Shown in pieces: positions 52,304 to 62,023 of a stretch of 64,000 bases of DNA (positions within the stretch are counted from its first letter, which is position 1; every line of letters begins with the position of its first letter). The notes under the pieces were generated by a model, which worked only from the letters and a program-made list of their open reading frames with translations, did not search any database and was not told the DNA's origin. The stretch spans positions 1 through 64,000 of the forward strand of contig JAQXGF010000050.1 in assembly GCA_029006155.1 (NCBI GenBank), in the 5' to 3' direction. The translations under genes and the position numbers were made by a program. This DNA is from Lachnospiraceae bacterium. Lineage in GTDB: Bacteria; Bacillota; Clostridia; Lachnospirales; Lachnospiraceae.

Positions 52304-54142
52304 ATGTGCGGAATTGTTGGATTTACAGGGGACCATCAGGCAGCCCCGGTGCTTCTGGCCGGGCTTTCAAAGCTGGAGTACCGTGGCTATGATTCAGCCG
52401 GTCTGGCGGTGCGGGATGGCAGTGCGCCGACGACCGTGATCAAGGCGAAGGGACGTCTGAAGGTGCTCGCAGAGAAGACGAATGACGGGACGGCAGTGCC
52501 GGGGACCTGCGGGATCGGCCACACGCGCTGGGCGACACACGGGGAACCGTCGGAGAATAATGCACATCCACATGTCAGTGATGACGGGAATGTCGTCGCG
52601 GTACACAACGGTATCATCGAGAATTATCAGGAACTGAAGGATAAGCTGATCCGCAACGGCTATACGTTTTATTCGGAGACGGATACCGAGGTGGCGGTAA
52701 AGCTGATCGACTATTACTATAAGAAATACCTCGGCACACCGGTCGATGCGATCAACCACTCCATGATCCGTATCCGCGGCTCCTATGCGATGGCGATCAT
52801 GTTCAAGGACTATCCGGGCGAGATCTATGTAGCCCGCAAGGACAGCCCGATGGTGCTCGGCGTGGAAAACGGTGAGTCGTATATTGCATCCGATGTTCCG
52901 GCGATCCTGAAATATACAAGAAACATTTATTATATCGGCAATCTGGAGATGGCGCGCGTCCGCAAGGGTGAGATCACATTTTTCAATCTGAACGGCGATG
53001 AGATCGAAAAGACGCCAAAGACGATCGACTGGGATGCAGAGGCGGCGGAGAAGGCCGGCTATGAGCATTTCATGATGAAAGAGATCCATGAGCAGCCGAG
53101 GGCAATCACCGATACGTTAAACTCCGTCATCAAAGAAGAAGCGGTTGACCTTTCTGACATCGGGCTTACCGAAGACGCGATCAAAGGTGTGGGAAGAATT
53201 TACATCGTGGCGTGTGGATCTGCCTATCACGTCGGTATGGCAGCCCAGTATGTGCTGGAAGATCTGGCAAAGATCCCGGTGCGCGTCGAGCTGGCATCCG
53301 AGTTCCGCTACCGCAGCCTGCTGCTTGAGCCGGACAGCCTCGTGATCGTTGTCAGCCAGTCCGGTGAGACCGCGGACAGTCTTGCGGCACTGCGGGAAGC
53401 GAAGAAACGTGGGATAAAGACACTTGGCATCGTAAATGTAGTCGGCTCCTCGATCGCAAGAGAGGCGGATTCGGTATTCTATACATTAGCCGGGCCGGAG
53501 ATCTCTGTGGCGACGACCAAGGCATACAGCACACAGCTCATCGCGATGTATGTGCTCGCCGTGCAGTTTGCAAAGGTGCGCGGAGTGATTGATGAAGAGG
53601 CATATGCCGGGTATCTCCGGGAGCTTCGCAGCCTGCCGGAGAAGATCGAGAAGATCATCGAGGATAAGGAGCGGCTGCAGTGGTTTGCATCGAAGCAGGC
53701 CAATGCAAAGGATGTGTTCTTTGTCGGAAGGGGACTCGATTATGCGTGCTGCATGGAAGGCAGCCTGAAGATGAAGGAGATCAGCTACATCCACTCCGAA
53801 GCATATGCGGCAGGCGAGCTCAAGCACGGGACGATCTCGCTGATCGAGGACGGTACACTGGTCATCGGTGTCCTGACCCAGCCGGAGCTCTACGAAAAGA
53901 CCGTCAGCAATCTGGTCGAGTGCAGGAGCCGTGGCGCCTACCTGATGGCTGTGACGACCTATGGCAATTATAATATAGAAGATACGGCAGACTTTGTGAT
54001 CTACATCCCGAAGACCGATCCACACTTTACCGTATCGCTTGCGGTGATCCCGCTGCAGCTGATGGGCTACTATGTATCCGTGGCAAAGGGACTCGATGTC
54101 GACAAGCCGCGGAACCTCGCGAAGAGCGTGACGGTAGAGTAG
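52304..54142 (+). CDS. glmS: Glucosamine-6-phosphate synthase (glutamine-hydrolysing)
   Basis: The 612-residue enzyme makes glucosamine-6-phosphate from fructose-6-phosphate and glutamine, the entry to peptidoglycan and amino-sugar polymers such as Pel. The N-terminal glutaminase starts MCGIVGFTG with catalytic Cys2 and has RWATHGEPSENNAHPH; two SIS domains follow with VACGSAYHVG, SQSGETADSLAAL, and the C-terminal DVDKPRNLAKSVTVE. The length is normal. The 53-bp upstream gap is too short for a glmS ribozyme and has none of its sequence; it holds only a small GCGGC/GCCGC hairpin. A terminator follows at 54216. Confidence 0.97.
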   Translation: MCGIVGFTGDHQAAPVLLAGLSKLEYRGYDSAGLAVRDGSAPTTVIKAKGRLKVLAEKTNDGTAVPGTCGIGHTRWATHGEPSENNAHPHVSDDGNVVAVHNGIIENYQELKDKLIRNGYTFYSETDTEVAVKLIDYYYKKYLGTPVDAINHSMIRIRGSYAMAIMFKDYPGEIYVARKDSPMVLGVENGESYIASDVPAILKYTRNIYYIGNLEMARVRKGEITFFNLNGDEIEKTPKTIDWDAEAAEKAGYEHFMMKEIHEQPRAITDTLNSVIKEEAVDLSDIGLTEDAIKGVGRIYIVACGSAYHVGMAAQYVLEDLAKIPVRVELASEFRYRSLLLEPDSLVIVVSQSGETADSLAALREAKKRGIKTLGIVNVVGSSIAREADSVFYTLAGPEISVATTKAYSTQLIAMYVLAVQFAKVRGVIDEEAYAGYLRELRSLPEKIEKIIEDKERLQWFASKQANAKDVFFVGRGLDYACCMEGSLKMKEISYIHSEAYAAGELKHGTISLIEDGTLVIGVLTQPELYEKTVSNLVECRSRGAYLMAVTTYGNYNIEDTADFVIYIPKTDPHFTVSLAVIPLQLMGYYVSVAKGLDVDKPRNLAKSVTVE

Positions 54143-54215
54143 AAAAGAAAGTACAAATGAGCATGCTCCCCGTTGTATTTTTGGAAAAAATGGAGGGTGT
54201 GTATTAAGAAAAAAG

Positions 54216-54263
54216 AATCCGTCAGAAATGCAGTTATGTGGCTGCAAAATCTGACGGATTTTT
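54216..54263. terminator. Bidirectional terminator between glmS and the MATE gene
   Basis: AATCCGTCAG/CTGACGGATT forms a 10-bp stem with an inner GCAG/CTGC helix. T residues follow on the plus strand and A residues precede it, so it can end both glmS and the convergent MATE transcript. Confidence 0.88.
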
Positions 54264-54342
54264 ATGTGCTGATATAGAATGTGATTTTATGCCAAAAGTG
54301 ACAGCAACAAGGTTGGCTATTATTCGTGCATAAAAGTTATAT

Positions 54343-55710
54343 TCAGGCGGTTCGTTTTCCCGGCAGGCGTTTGCTGATATGATGGAACGTCAGCGTAAAT
54401 ACGATGCCCTTCGTGATCGATGTGAGTGTCAGCGCCCACCAGATACCGTTCAGGCCGAGCGCGGTCTGGCTGAGCACCATGGCGAGCGGGATGCGTGCGC
54501 CGGTGAGCACGATGCTGATGATGCTGCACAGCCGGGTGCGTCCGAGGCCGGAGAGCGCGCCGATCGTCAGCAGCTCGACCGACATAAATGCTTCCGAGAA
54601 TCCGATGATGATCAGGTAGTCTACGGCGATGGTGATCGCATCTGCCTCGTGGAAGAACAGCCGCGCGATCGGAGTCGGGCAAAAGACAAAGGCTGCGGTG
54701 ACGAGCAGTCCCCAGAAGGCAATGATCGCGAACGAGATCCGGTAGCCTTTGCGGATGCGGTCGGAATTGCCGGCACCATAGTTCTGGGCGGTGAAGGCAT
54801 TCAGGGCGGAGGCGAAGCCGTCTGCTGTATTCCAGGAGACCGACTCGATCTGTCCGCCGACCCGCTGTGTCGCGATTGCAGCGGCGCCGAAGGCGGAGAC
54901 CATGCGGGTCAGCACCATGGAGATGAAGCAGTAGAGCGTACCCTGGATCGCGGTCGGGAAACCGATCCGGAAAATATCCTGATAATAGTCCGGGGAGAAC
55001 CGGTGAAACATCCGTACCCTCCGCAGGATATTTGGCTCCTGTGCGCGTAAGGATCTGATGAGGAGCACGAGGAATACGAGCATCTGCGCCGTGACGGTGG
55101 CGATCGCAGCCCCGACTGTCTCAAGGCGTGGAAACGGTCCGATGCCGAGAATGAGCAGCGGGTCCAGAATCATATTTCCAACGAGCCCGAGCAGGTTTGC
55201 AGCGAGTGGTGTCTTTGAGTCGCCCTGTGCGGTGGAAAGGCCGGTCAGAGTGACGTTTAGATAAGAGAAGACAAGCAATCCGCAGGTGATCAGCATATAC
55301 GAGCGGGCGGATGCATAAGTCTCGGCATCCCCCAGCTGGAAAAAGCCGAGCAGCGGATCGATAAAGAGTACACAGACGGCGGAAAAGAGCAGGCCGAACA
55401 GAAGGGAGAGCTGCAGGGCAGAGGAGGCATAGTCGCGCGCCTTTTCATAGTCTCCGCGACCACACGCCTGCGCGGCATGAACCTGCCCGCCCATCCGCGG
55501 CAGCGACGCAAGCCCCTGCGAGAGCCAGACGTACATGCCGCCGACGCCGACTCCGGCCACGGCCTTCGCACCGAGCATGCCGATCCACGCCATATCCGTG
55601 ATATTGTAGGTCGTTGCGAGCATGGAAGATGCCATAATCGGGAGTGCAAGCTCCGAAAGTGTTTTCAGAATCGGCCCGGAGGTCAGATTCAGAGAGGTGG
55701 ATTTTTTCAT
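54343..55710 (-). CDS. MATE-family efflux transporter
   Basis: The 455-residue protein has about twelve transmembrane helices with MATE motifs such as LALPIMASSMLATTYNITDM, QGDSKTPLAANLLGLVGN and QNYGAGNSDRIRKGY. It is of the NorM/DinF-like branch and only distantly similar to the exporter at 49363. AAGGAGAC lies 5 bp before its ATG at 55710. It is a single-gene unit with its own promoter at 55755-55783. The substrate is unknown. Confidence 0.93.
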   Translation of the reverse strand: MKKSTSLNLTSGPILKTLSELALPIMASSMLATTYNITDMAWIGMLGAKAVAGVGVGGMYVWLSQGLASLPRMGGQVHAAQACGRGDYEKARDYASSALQLSLLFGLLFSAVCVLFIDPLLGFFQLGDAETYASARSYMLITCGLLVFSYLNVTLTGLSTAQGDSKTPLAANLLGLVGNMILDPLLILGIGPFPRLETVGAAIATVTAQMLVFLVLLIRSLRAQEPNILRRVRMFHRFSPDYYQDIFRIGFPTAIQGTLYCFISMVLTRMVSAFGAAAIATQRVGGQIESVSWNTADGFASALNAFTAQNYGAGNSDRIRKGYRISFAIIAFWGLLVTAAFVFCPTPIARLFFHEADAITIAVDYLIIIGFSEAFMSVELLTIGALSGLGRTRLCSIISIVLTGARIPLAMVLSQTALGLNGIWWALTLTSITKGIVFTLTFHHISKRLPGKRTA

Positions 55711-55754
55711 TAGTGTCTCCTTATTGAATTACCTGTTGAAAACGTAACATTTCT

Positions 55755-55783
55755 ATTATAAAGAGGATGAGAGTATTTTGCAA
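55755..55783 (-). promoter_or_regulatory. Promoter of the minus-strand MATE gene
   Basis: On the minus strand TTGCAA (55783-55778) and TATAAT (55760-55755) are separated by exactly 17 bp, about 45 bp before the start codon. Confidence 0.8.
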
Positions 55784-55800
55784 TGTAAATTTATCGAGTC

Positions 55801-55857
55801 AAGCAAGACCCCTGCTTCAATTGCGTGGAGTAATAAGCAGTGGGTGGGGGCTTGCTT
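55801..55857. repeat. Nested hairpin next to the structured repeat
   Basis: AAGCAAG/CTTGCTT (55801-55807 with 55851-55857) encloses CTGCTT/AAGCAG (55812-55817 with 55835-55840). It abuts repeat copy B and lacks a clear T-tract on either strand. Confidence 0.5.
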
Positions 55858-55866
55858 GTATCAGGA

Positions 55867-55948
55867 GGAGTGCAAACTCCTTCTGATAAGCTGCGAAGCA
55901 GCTACTCGGTTATGAGCAAGTAGCGAAGCGGATTGCGAATATCCGCTT
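55867..55948 (+). repeat. Structured intergenic repeat, copy B, downstream of sleC
   Basis: This is the second copy of the element at 1098-1228. It has GGAGT/ACTCC closing GCAA, then CTGATAAGCTGCGAAGCAGC, CTCGGTTATGAGC, and TAGCGAAGCGGATTGCGAAT followed by ATCCGCTT. The first stem differs in sequence from copy A but keeps pairing, which suggests structure is maintained. It ends 5 bp from the sleC stop, on the strand opposite to that gene. Confidence 0.7.
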
Positions 55949-55952
55949 TGAT

Positions 55953-57218
55953 TCATCCGCCTTCCGCGATCTGTGTGACCGCGACATAGATATCCTGAAT
56001 CTTATACCACGTGCGGCTGCCGACGACACCATCCTGTGTCAGCCCGAAGATGCGCTGAAAAGTACGGACGGCATTCTGAGTCGCCTCGCCGAAGATCCCG
56101 TCCGGGACGAGCTTTGGGATCAGCGGATAGTTGTCAGAGATGCGGTTCAGCTGTTCCTGAATTTTCATGACATCACTGCCACGGCTGCCGACCGAGAGCG
56201 GATAGCCCGGATAGGAAGCGGGGACACCGGAGACTTCTTCGGCGGTATTGATGTAGATGCTGCCTCCGTAAAAAGCGCGCAGGATCTCGATCGCCGAGTA
56301 GCCCTGCTCGCCTAAGGTCTTGCTTTCCCACTGCCGCATCCATTGCGGGCACTGTACCTGCTTGCCGTCGCAGTACTGGGTGAGAAGCGGCTGGCGGACA
56401 TTTGGCCGGGAGAGGTAATTGAGAAAGACGTCTTCCACGGCGTTGTCGATGCTCTCGAATACGTTGCGCCCGTAGATCCATTTCTGGTCAAAGGCGGTCG
56501 AGGAGGTGATCGTGAACGGGTAGCCCTTGTTCCGGTAAAATTCCGTGTAGATGCGGTTCATCGTGAACGATTCGATCGCGAGAATGTTCGCAATGAGCGT
56601 TTCATAAGGCCAGGTCGCATAGATCTCGCTGCTCGCCACATTTTTAATATAGTCTTTATACTTCACATAATAGTCGCCTGCCGTAGAGTCACGCGGCGTA
56701 CCGTCATGTACGACGACATATTCCGGGACGACGACGCGGTCGAGGACGATCTCACCGCTCGGCGTGATCGGTTTGACTTCGGACTCGGCGATTTTCGGCG
56801 GATAATTGCCATACAGCGTGTGCGCCGGTATCACGATGACATCGCGTGGATTTTCCGGTCCGAGCGGACGCAGGGTCACGGTCTGGAAGGAGAGCTGACG
56901 GCTCAGAAGCTCCGTGCCGCTCACGACGGCAGTCTCATAGCCGGGAGAGGAGATGCGCAGGGTATATTCCGCGTAGGGTGCAAGCTCCGAATCCGGATCA
57001 AGACTGTATTCCATAGGCGGGGTATCCAGCGTCAGGACATCGGTCTGTCCGGCGGAGTTGGTGCGCACTTCCTCTAATGTATTTTCCGGATCTCCGGTAT
57101 AAGAGATCGCGACGGTAGCATTTTCGACCGGAAGGTTCTGTTCCGATACGGCCCGTACCTGCAGCTGGCCCTGGTCAGGGAGATCATTCTGCATGGCACG
57201 AATTTTAGATTGATACAT
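55953..57218 (-). CDS. sleC: SleC-type spore cortex-lytic enzyme
   Basis: The 421-residue protein matches the SleC family of clostridial spores. The N-terminal carboxypeptidase-regulatory-like beta domain (about 15-95) has AISYTGDPENT and TLDTPPMEYSL. The central SpoIID-like catalytic region (about 150-330) has YVVVHDGTPRD, YIKNVASSEIYATWPYE and LLTQYCDGKQVQCPQWM. The C-terminal peptidoglycan-binding domain (about 345-415) has SRGSDVMKIQEQLNRIS and DGIFGEATQNAVRTFQ. SleC hydrolyses cortex peptidoglycan during germination; in Clostridium it is made as a zymogen processed by Csp proteases, which are not in this window. ATG 57218 follows AAAAGGAG; a longer in-frame version would extend through hairpins in the leader. 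It supports a spore-forming host. Confidence 0.88.
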   Translation of the reverse strand: MYQSKIRAMQNDLPDQGQLQVRAVSEQNLPVENATVAISYTGDPENTLEEVRTNSAGQTDVLTLDTPPMEYSLDPDSELAPYAEYTLRISSPGYETAVVSGTELLSRQLSFQTVTLRPLGPENPRDVIVIPAHTLYGNYPPKIAESEVKPITPSGEIVLDRVVVPEYVVVHDGTPRDSTAGDYYVKYKDYIKNVASSEIYATWPYETLIANILAIESFTMNRIYTEFYRNKGYPFTITSSTAFDQKWIYGRNVFESIDNAVEDVFLNYLSRPNVRQPLLTQYCDGKQVQCPQWMRQWESKTLGEQGYSAIEILRAFYGGSIYINTAEEVSGVPASYPGYPLSVGSRGSDVMKIQEQLNRISDNYPLIPKLVPDGIFGEATQNAVRTFQRIFGLTQDGVVGSRTWYKIQDIYVAVTQIAEGG

Positions 57219-57286
57219 AAGACGACTCCTTTTTAAAATGATTCCTGTTATCCATCCCTGCAGCTCATCTCTGCAGCTTTGCTGAC

Positions 57287-57343
57287 ATAAGCATCCCTTC
57301 CACTGCTTAGTGCTCCGCGCACTTGAAGCGGGGGAATGCTTAT
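57287..57343. repeat. Long hairpin in the sleC upstream region
   Basis: ATAAGCAT/ATGCTTAT (57287-57294 with 57336-57343) encloses further pairing ending in AGTGC/GCACT around TCCGC. On the minus strand it lies about 70 bp before the sleC start, beside a CTGCAG/CTGCAG hairpin (57258-57276). A sporulation-sigma promoter for sleC should be nearby, but I could not identify one with confidence. Confidence 0.55.
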
Positions 57344-57431
57344 CTGCGTTCAAATACGTTCTGGAATTTGTGCAAGGCAAAATACGGATAGCTGGAATTT
57401 TACTCCTGAAATAAATATATGCAGTTAGATA

Positions 57432-57460
57432 TTGAAATTTCCGGTGGGATGTGGTAGAAT
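57432..57460 (+). promoter_or_regulatory. carAB promoter
   Basis: TTGAAA at 57432-57437 and TAGAAT at 57455-57460 have a 17-bp spacer. The leader of about 50 nt is too short for a PyrR-type attenuator, so pyrimidine control, if present, uses another mechanism. Confidence 0.75.
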
Positions 57461-57518
57461 CGAAACAATTTGAGCAAAAATAAGTAAACTACTTCTGAGA
57501 AAGGAATACGGTGATAAT

Positions 57519-58592
57519 ATGAAAGCATTTCTGATACTGGAAGACGGTACCGTTTTTACAGGCCAGAGCATCGGCGCTCCTCGCGAGGTAATCAGTGAGA
57601 TCGTTTTTAACACGTCCATGACCGGCTATCTGGAGGTCCTGACTGATCCGTCCTATGCGGGGCAGGCAGTTGTGATGACTTATCCGCTGATTGGCAATTA
57701 CGGCATCTGTTATGAGGACATGGAGTCAGACCGGCCCTGGCTTGACGCATTTATTGTCCGTGAGTTATCCCGTATCCCGAGCAACTTCCGTTCGGAGGAT
57801 ACGATCCAGAATTTCCTTTTAAAATATGATATCCCGGGTATCTCCGGAATCGACACACGAGCTCTTACCAAAATTCTCCGTGAAAAAGGCACGATGAACG
57901 GCTGCATCACCACGGATGAACATTATCAGATCGATGAAATTCTCCCGAAATTAAAAGCATATACGACCGGAAAGGTAGTAGAAAAGGTGACCTGCAAGGA
58001 AAAATATGTCCTCGAAGGTGACGGACCGAAGGTAGCACTTCTGGATCTTGGCGCAAAGCGCAACATTGCACGCTCCTTAAATGAGCGCGGCTGTGAGGTG
58101 ACGGTATATCCGGCGCTTACGACGGCAGAGGAGATCCTGGCAGCGAATCCGGACGGCATCATGCTTTCCAACGGACCGGGAGACCCGAAGGAGTGCACCT
58201 CTGTGATCGAGGAGATCCGCAAGCTCTATGCATCCGATGTGCCGATCTTTGCGATCTGCCTCGGACATCAGCTGATGGCGCTCGCGAACGGCGCGGACAC
58301 CCATAAGATGAAGTACGGACACCGCGGAGGCAACCATCCGGTGCGTGACCTTTCTGACGGACGCGTTTACATTTCTTCCCAGAACCATGGATATGTCGTA
58401 GACACTGACAATCTGGATCCGTCCATTGCCGTACCGGCGTTTGAAAATGTCAACGACGGCACGAACGAAGGGCTGTCCTACACCGGAAAGAACATTTTCA
58501 CGGTGCAGTACCATCCGGAGGCATGCCCGGGACCGCGCGATTCCGCATATCTGTTTGACCGTTTTATGAAAATGATGGAGGAGAGTAAATAA
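57519..58592 (+). CDS. carA: Carbamoyl-phosphate synthase, small (glutaminase) subunit
   Basis: The 357-residue subunit supplies ammonia from glutamine to CarB for carbamoyl phosphate, the precursor of pyrimidines and arginine. The N-terminal half has LEDGTVFTGQSIGA and TGYLEVLTDPSYAGQ; the class I glutamine amidotransferase half has nucleophile C247 in FAICLGHQLMALA and a catalytic His-Glu in VQYHPEACPGP. The length is normal. AAAGGAATACGG precedes ATG 57519. Its stop codon overlaps the carB start by one base, so the two are translationally coupled. Confidence 0.97.
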   Translation: MKAFLILEDGTVFTGQSIGAPREVISEIVFNTSMTGYLEVLTDPSYAGQAVVMTYPLIGNYGICYEDMESDRPWLDAFIVRELSRIPSNFRSEDTIQNFLLKYDIPGISGIDTRALTKILREKGTMNGCITTDEHYQIDEILPKLKAYTTGKVVEKVTCKEKYVLEGDGPKVALLDLGAKRNIARSLNERGCEVTVYPALTTAEEILAANPDGIMLSNGPGDPKECTSVIEEIRKLYASDVPIFAICLGHQLMALANGADTHKMKYGHRGGNHPVRDLSDGRVYISSQNHGYVVDTDNLDPSIAVPAFENVNDGTNEGLSYTGKNIFTVQYHPEACPGPRDSAYLFDRFMKMMEESK

Positions 58593-61500
58593 TGCCGAAG
58601 AATCCAGAGATTAAAAAAGTACTTATGATTGGCTCCGGCCCGATCGTCATCGGACAGGCAGCAGAGTTTGACTATGCAGGTACGCAGGCGTGCCGTTCTC
58701 TGAAGGAGGAAGGCATTGAGGTCGTTCTTCTGAACTCGAACCCGGCGACCATCATGACGGATAAAGACATCGCAGACAAGGTCTACATCGAGCCGCTCAC
58801 AGTCGAAGTCGTCGAGCAGCTGATTTTAAAAGAGCAGCCGGACAGCGTACTGCCGACCTTAGGTGGACAGGCTGGACTGAATCTGGCGATGGAGCTGGAA
58901 GAGCGCGGATTTTTAAAGGAGCACAATGTGCGCCTGATCGGTACGACCGCTGAGACGATCAAGAAGGCGGAGGACCGTCAGGAGTTCAAGGATACGATGG
59001 AAAAGATCGGGGAGCCGGTAGCGGCATCCAAGGTCGTCCATACCGTTCCGGAAGGTGTTGATTTCACCCAGACGATCGGCTATCCGGTCGTACTGCGCCC
59101 GGCGTACACGCTTGGTGGCAGCGGCGGCGGAATCGCACACAACTATCAGGAGCTCGTGGAGATTCTGGAAAATGGTCTGCGTCTTTCCCGTGTCGGCGAG
59201 GTACTCGTCGAGCGCTGTATCGCAGGCTGGAAGGAGATCGAGTACGAGGTAATGCGTGACTCCGCAGGTAATGTGATCACGGTCTGCAACATGGAGAACA
59301 TCGACCCGGTCGGCGTACACACTGGAGACAGTATCGTAGTCGCTCCGTCCCAGACATTAGGCGACAAGGAGTATCAGATGCTCCGTACGTCCGCTTTGAA
59401 TATCATCAGCGAGCTGAAGATCACCGGCGGCTGCAACGTGCAGTTTGCCCTGAATCCGGACAGCTTCGAGTACTGTGTCATCGAGGTAAATCCGCGTGTC
59501 AGCCGTTCCTCTGCACTGGCTTCCAAGGCGACGGGCTATCCGATCGCGAAGGTAGCGGCAAAGATCGCGCTTGGCTATACGTTGGATGAGATCAAAAATG
59601 CGATTACCGGAAAGACGTATGCGAGCTTCGAGCCGATGCTGGACTACTGTGTCGTAAAGATGCCGCGTCTTCCGTTCGATAAATTCATCAGCGCGAGCCG
59701 CAAGCTGACGACGCAGATGAAGGCGACCGGTGAGGTCATGAGTATCGCGAACAATTTTGAGGGCGGCCTGATGAAGGCGATCCGTTCGCTGGAGCAGCAT
59801 GTGGACAGCCTGCTTTCCTATGATTTTTCCGATCTGGATGAGGATGCGCTGCGCCGCCAGCTCTCTGTCGTAGATGACCGTCGGATCTGGGTCATCGCAG
59901 AGGCGATCCGCAGAGGTTTCTCCTACGAGGAGATTCATGACATCACAAAAATTGACGTATGGTTCATTGACAAGCTTGCGATTCTCGTCGAGATGGAGCA
60001 GGCACTGCAGAGCCAGCCGTTGACCGTAGAGCTTCTGCGGGAAGCAAAGCGCATCGAGTTCCCGGACAATGTCATCGCACGCCTGACCGGAAAGACCGAG
60101 CAGGAGATCAAGGAAATGCGCTACGCTAACGGCATCGTGGCTGCGTTTAAGATGGTAGATACGTGCGCGGCCGAGTTTGCAGCTGCGACCCCGTATTACT
60201 ATTCGGTATTTGGCAGCGAGAACGAGGCGGTCGAGACGAGTGGCAAGAAGAAGGTGCTCGTACTTGGTTCCGGCCCGATCCGGATCGGACAGGGAATCGA
60301 GTTCGACTTCTGCTCCGTGCATAGTACCTGGGCCTTTGCAAAGGAAGGCTATGAGACGATCATCATCAATAACAATCCGGAGACGGTAAGTACCGACTTC
60401 GATATCGCAGATAAGCTGTATTTTGAGCCGCTGACGCCGGAAGATGTCGAGAGCATCGTGAATCTGGAGCATCCGGACGGAGCGGTTGTGCAGTTCGGTG
60501 GACAGACGGCGATCAAGCTGACGGAAGCGCTGATGAAGATGGGTGTGCCGATCCTCGGAACATCTGCAGAGAACGTAGACCGCGCGGAGGACCGTGAGCT
60601 GTTCGACGAGGTGCTGGAGAACTGCAGCATCCCGCGCCCGGCCGGCCATACCGTATTTACAGCAGAAGAGGCGAAAAAGGCAGCGCATGAGCTCGGCTAT
60701 CCGGTGCTCGTTCGGCCGTCCTACGTGCTCGGTGGACAGGGCATGCAGATCGCGATCAATGATGAAGATGTGGACGCATTCATCGGTATCATCAACCGGA
60801 TCGCACAGGAGCATCCGATCCTCGTCGACAAATATCTGGTCGGCAAGGAGATCGAGGTCGATGCCGTGTGTGATGGTGAGGATGTGCTGATTCCGGGTAT
60901 CATGGAGCACATTGAGCGTGCAGGTATCCATTCCGGAGACAGTATCTCCGTCTATCCGGCGCAGAGCATTTCTCCGAAGATCAAGCGCGTGATCGAGGAT
61001 TATACACGGAAGCTGGCGAAGGAGCTGCATGTCATCGGACTGATCAACATCCAGTTCATTGTGAGCAACGATGAAGTGTATGTCATCGAGGTCAACCCGC
61101 GTTCGAGCCGTACCGTTCCGTATATCAGCAAGGTGACGGGTATCCCGATCGTGCCGCTCGCGACAAAGGTCATCCTCGGCAGCAAGATCCGTGATCTTGG
61201 CTATGAGCCGGGGCTGCAGCCGGAGGCAGATTATTTTGCGATCAAGATGCCGGTATTCTCCTTCGAGAAGATCCGCGGCGCGGACATCAGCCTCGGGCCG
61301 GAGATGAAGTCGACCGGTGAGTGCCTTGGTATCGCAAAGACATTTGATGAGGCACTTTATAAGGCGTTCCTTGGCGCCGGCATCAACCTGCCGAAGCACA
61401 AGAACATGATCATTACCGTAAAGGATTCGGATAAGCTTGAGGTGATCGACATCGCCCGCCGCTTCGAGGCGATCGGCTACCGCATTTTCGCGACACGCGG

Positions 61501-61798
61501 CACCGCACGGGCGCTGCAGGAGCACGGCATCCATGCGAACCAGATCAACAAGATCGAAGGCGAGTCCCCGAACCTGATGGATCTGATCCTCGGACACGAG
61601 ATCGACCTCGTCATCGACACACCGTCCCAGGGTGTCGAGCATGCAAAGGACGGCTTCGTCATCCGCCGGAACGCGATCGAGACCGGCGTGAACGTCCTGA
61701 CTGCCCTCGACACGGCGCAGGCACTGATCACGAGTCTGGAAAACAACAACATCAATAAGCTGTCACTGATCGATATCGCGACGGTGGCGACCCGATAA
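58592..61798 (+). CDS. carB: Carbamoyl-phosphate synthase, large subunit
   Basis: The 1,068-residue enzyme has the duplicated architecture of CarB: two ATP-grasp halves starting VLMIGSGPIVIGQAAEFDYA and VLVLGSGPIRIGQGIEFDFC, an oligomerisation region between them, and the C-terminal MGS-like allosteric domain (from about 935, with FEAIGYRIFATRGTARAL). It assembles carbamoyl phosphate from bicarbonate, ATP and the ammonia channelled from CarA. It begins at the ATG in TAATG shared with the carA stop. A terminator follows at 61812. Confidence 0.98.
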   Translation: MPKNPEIKKVLMIGSGPIVIGQAAEFDYAGTQACRSLKEEGIEVVLLNSNPATIMTDKDIADKVYIEPLTVEVVEQLILKEQPDSVLPTLGGQAGLNLAMELEERGFLKEHNVRLIGTTAETIKKAEDRQEFKDTMEKIGEPVAASKVVHTVPEGVDFTQTIGYPVVLRPAYTLGGSGGGIAHNYQELVEILENGLRLSRVGEVLVERCIAGWKEIEYEVMRDSAGNVITVCNMENIDPVGVHTGDSIVVAPSQTLGDKEYQMLRTSALNIISELKITGGCNVQFALNPDSFEYCVIEVNPRVSRSSALASKATGYPIAKVAAKIALGYTLDEIKNAITGKTYASFEPMLDYCVVKMPRLPFDKFISASRKLTTQMKATGEVMSIANNFEGGLMKAIRSLEQHVDSLLSYDFSDLDEDALRRQLSVVDDRRIWVIAEAIRRGFSYEEIHDITKIDVWFIDKLAILVEMEQALQSQPLTVELLREAKRIEFPDNVIARLTGKTEQEIKEMRYANGIVAAFKMVDTCAAEFAAATPYYYSVFGSENEAVETSGKKKVLVLGSGPIRIGQGIEFDFCSVHSTWAFAKEGYETIIINNNPETVSTDFDIADKLYFEPLTPEDVESIVNLEHPDGAVVQFGGQTAIKLTEALMKMGVPILGTSAENVDRAEDRELFDEVLENCSIPRPAGHTVFTAEEAKKAAHELGYPVLVRPSYVLGGQGMQIAINDEDVDAFIGIINRIAQEHPILVDKYLVGKEIEVDAVCDGEDVLIPGIMEHIERAGIHSGDSISVYPAQSISPKIKRVIEDYTRKLAKELHVIGLINIQFIVSNDEVYVIEVNPRSSRTVPYISKVTGIPIVPLATKVILGSKIRDLGYEPGLQPEADYFAIKMPVFSFEKIRGADISLGPEMKSTGECLGIAKTFDEALYKAFLGAGINLPKHKNMIITVKDSDKLEVIDIARRFEAIGYRIFATRGTARALQEHGIHANQINKIEGESPNLMDLILGHEIDLVIDTPSQGVEHAKDGFVIRRNAIETGVNVLTALDTAQALITSLENNNINKLSLIDIATVATR

Positions 61799-61811
61799 AT
61801 CAGGAATATGG

Positions 61812-61860
61812 ACAGGCTCACACGGTAGTTGGAAGGAACTGCAGTGTGGGCCTGTTTTTT
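61812..61860 (+). terminator. carAB terminator
   Basis: A 12-bp stem ACAGGCTCACAC/GTGTGGGCCTGT (one G-U pair) closes a 20-nt loop and is followed by TTTTTT. Between 61861 and 62023 I see no gene or clear structure. Confidence 0.9.
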
Positions 61861-62023
61861 GTATGTAGACAAGTATTTGGTTGAGCCAGGCAGCAAAATT
61901 GGCTCTGTCAGTAGAGTTTCGTCGGAAGAGCATCTGGGATGAGCTGCGGGTATCTGCTTAGGATTGCCTGTAAGTGGTATCTGAGCGGAATGATTAAATA
62001 AGAAGTTAGACCTAGATAATCAA

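Noticed and set aside
57460-57518. PyrR-type attenuator before carAB
   Set aside because: The leader is only about 50 nt and contains no anti-terminator/terminator pair.
59357-61642. 761-codon open frame on the minus strand opposite carB
   Set aside because: It has no ribosome site or recognisable motifs and lies entirely antisense to a certain gene; long antisense frames are expected from the codon bias of carB.
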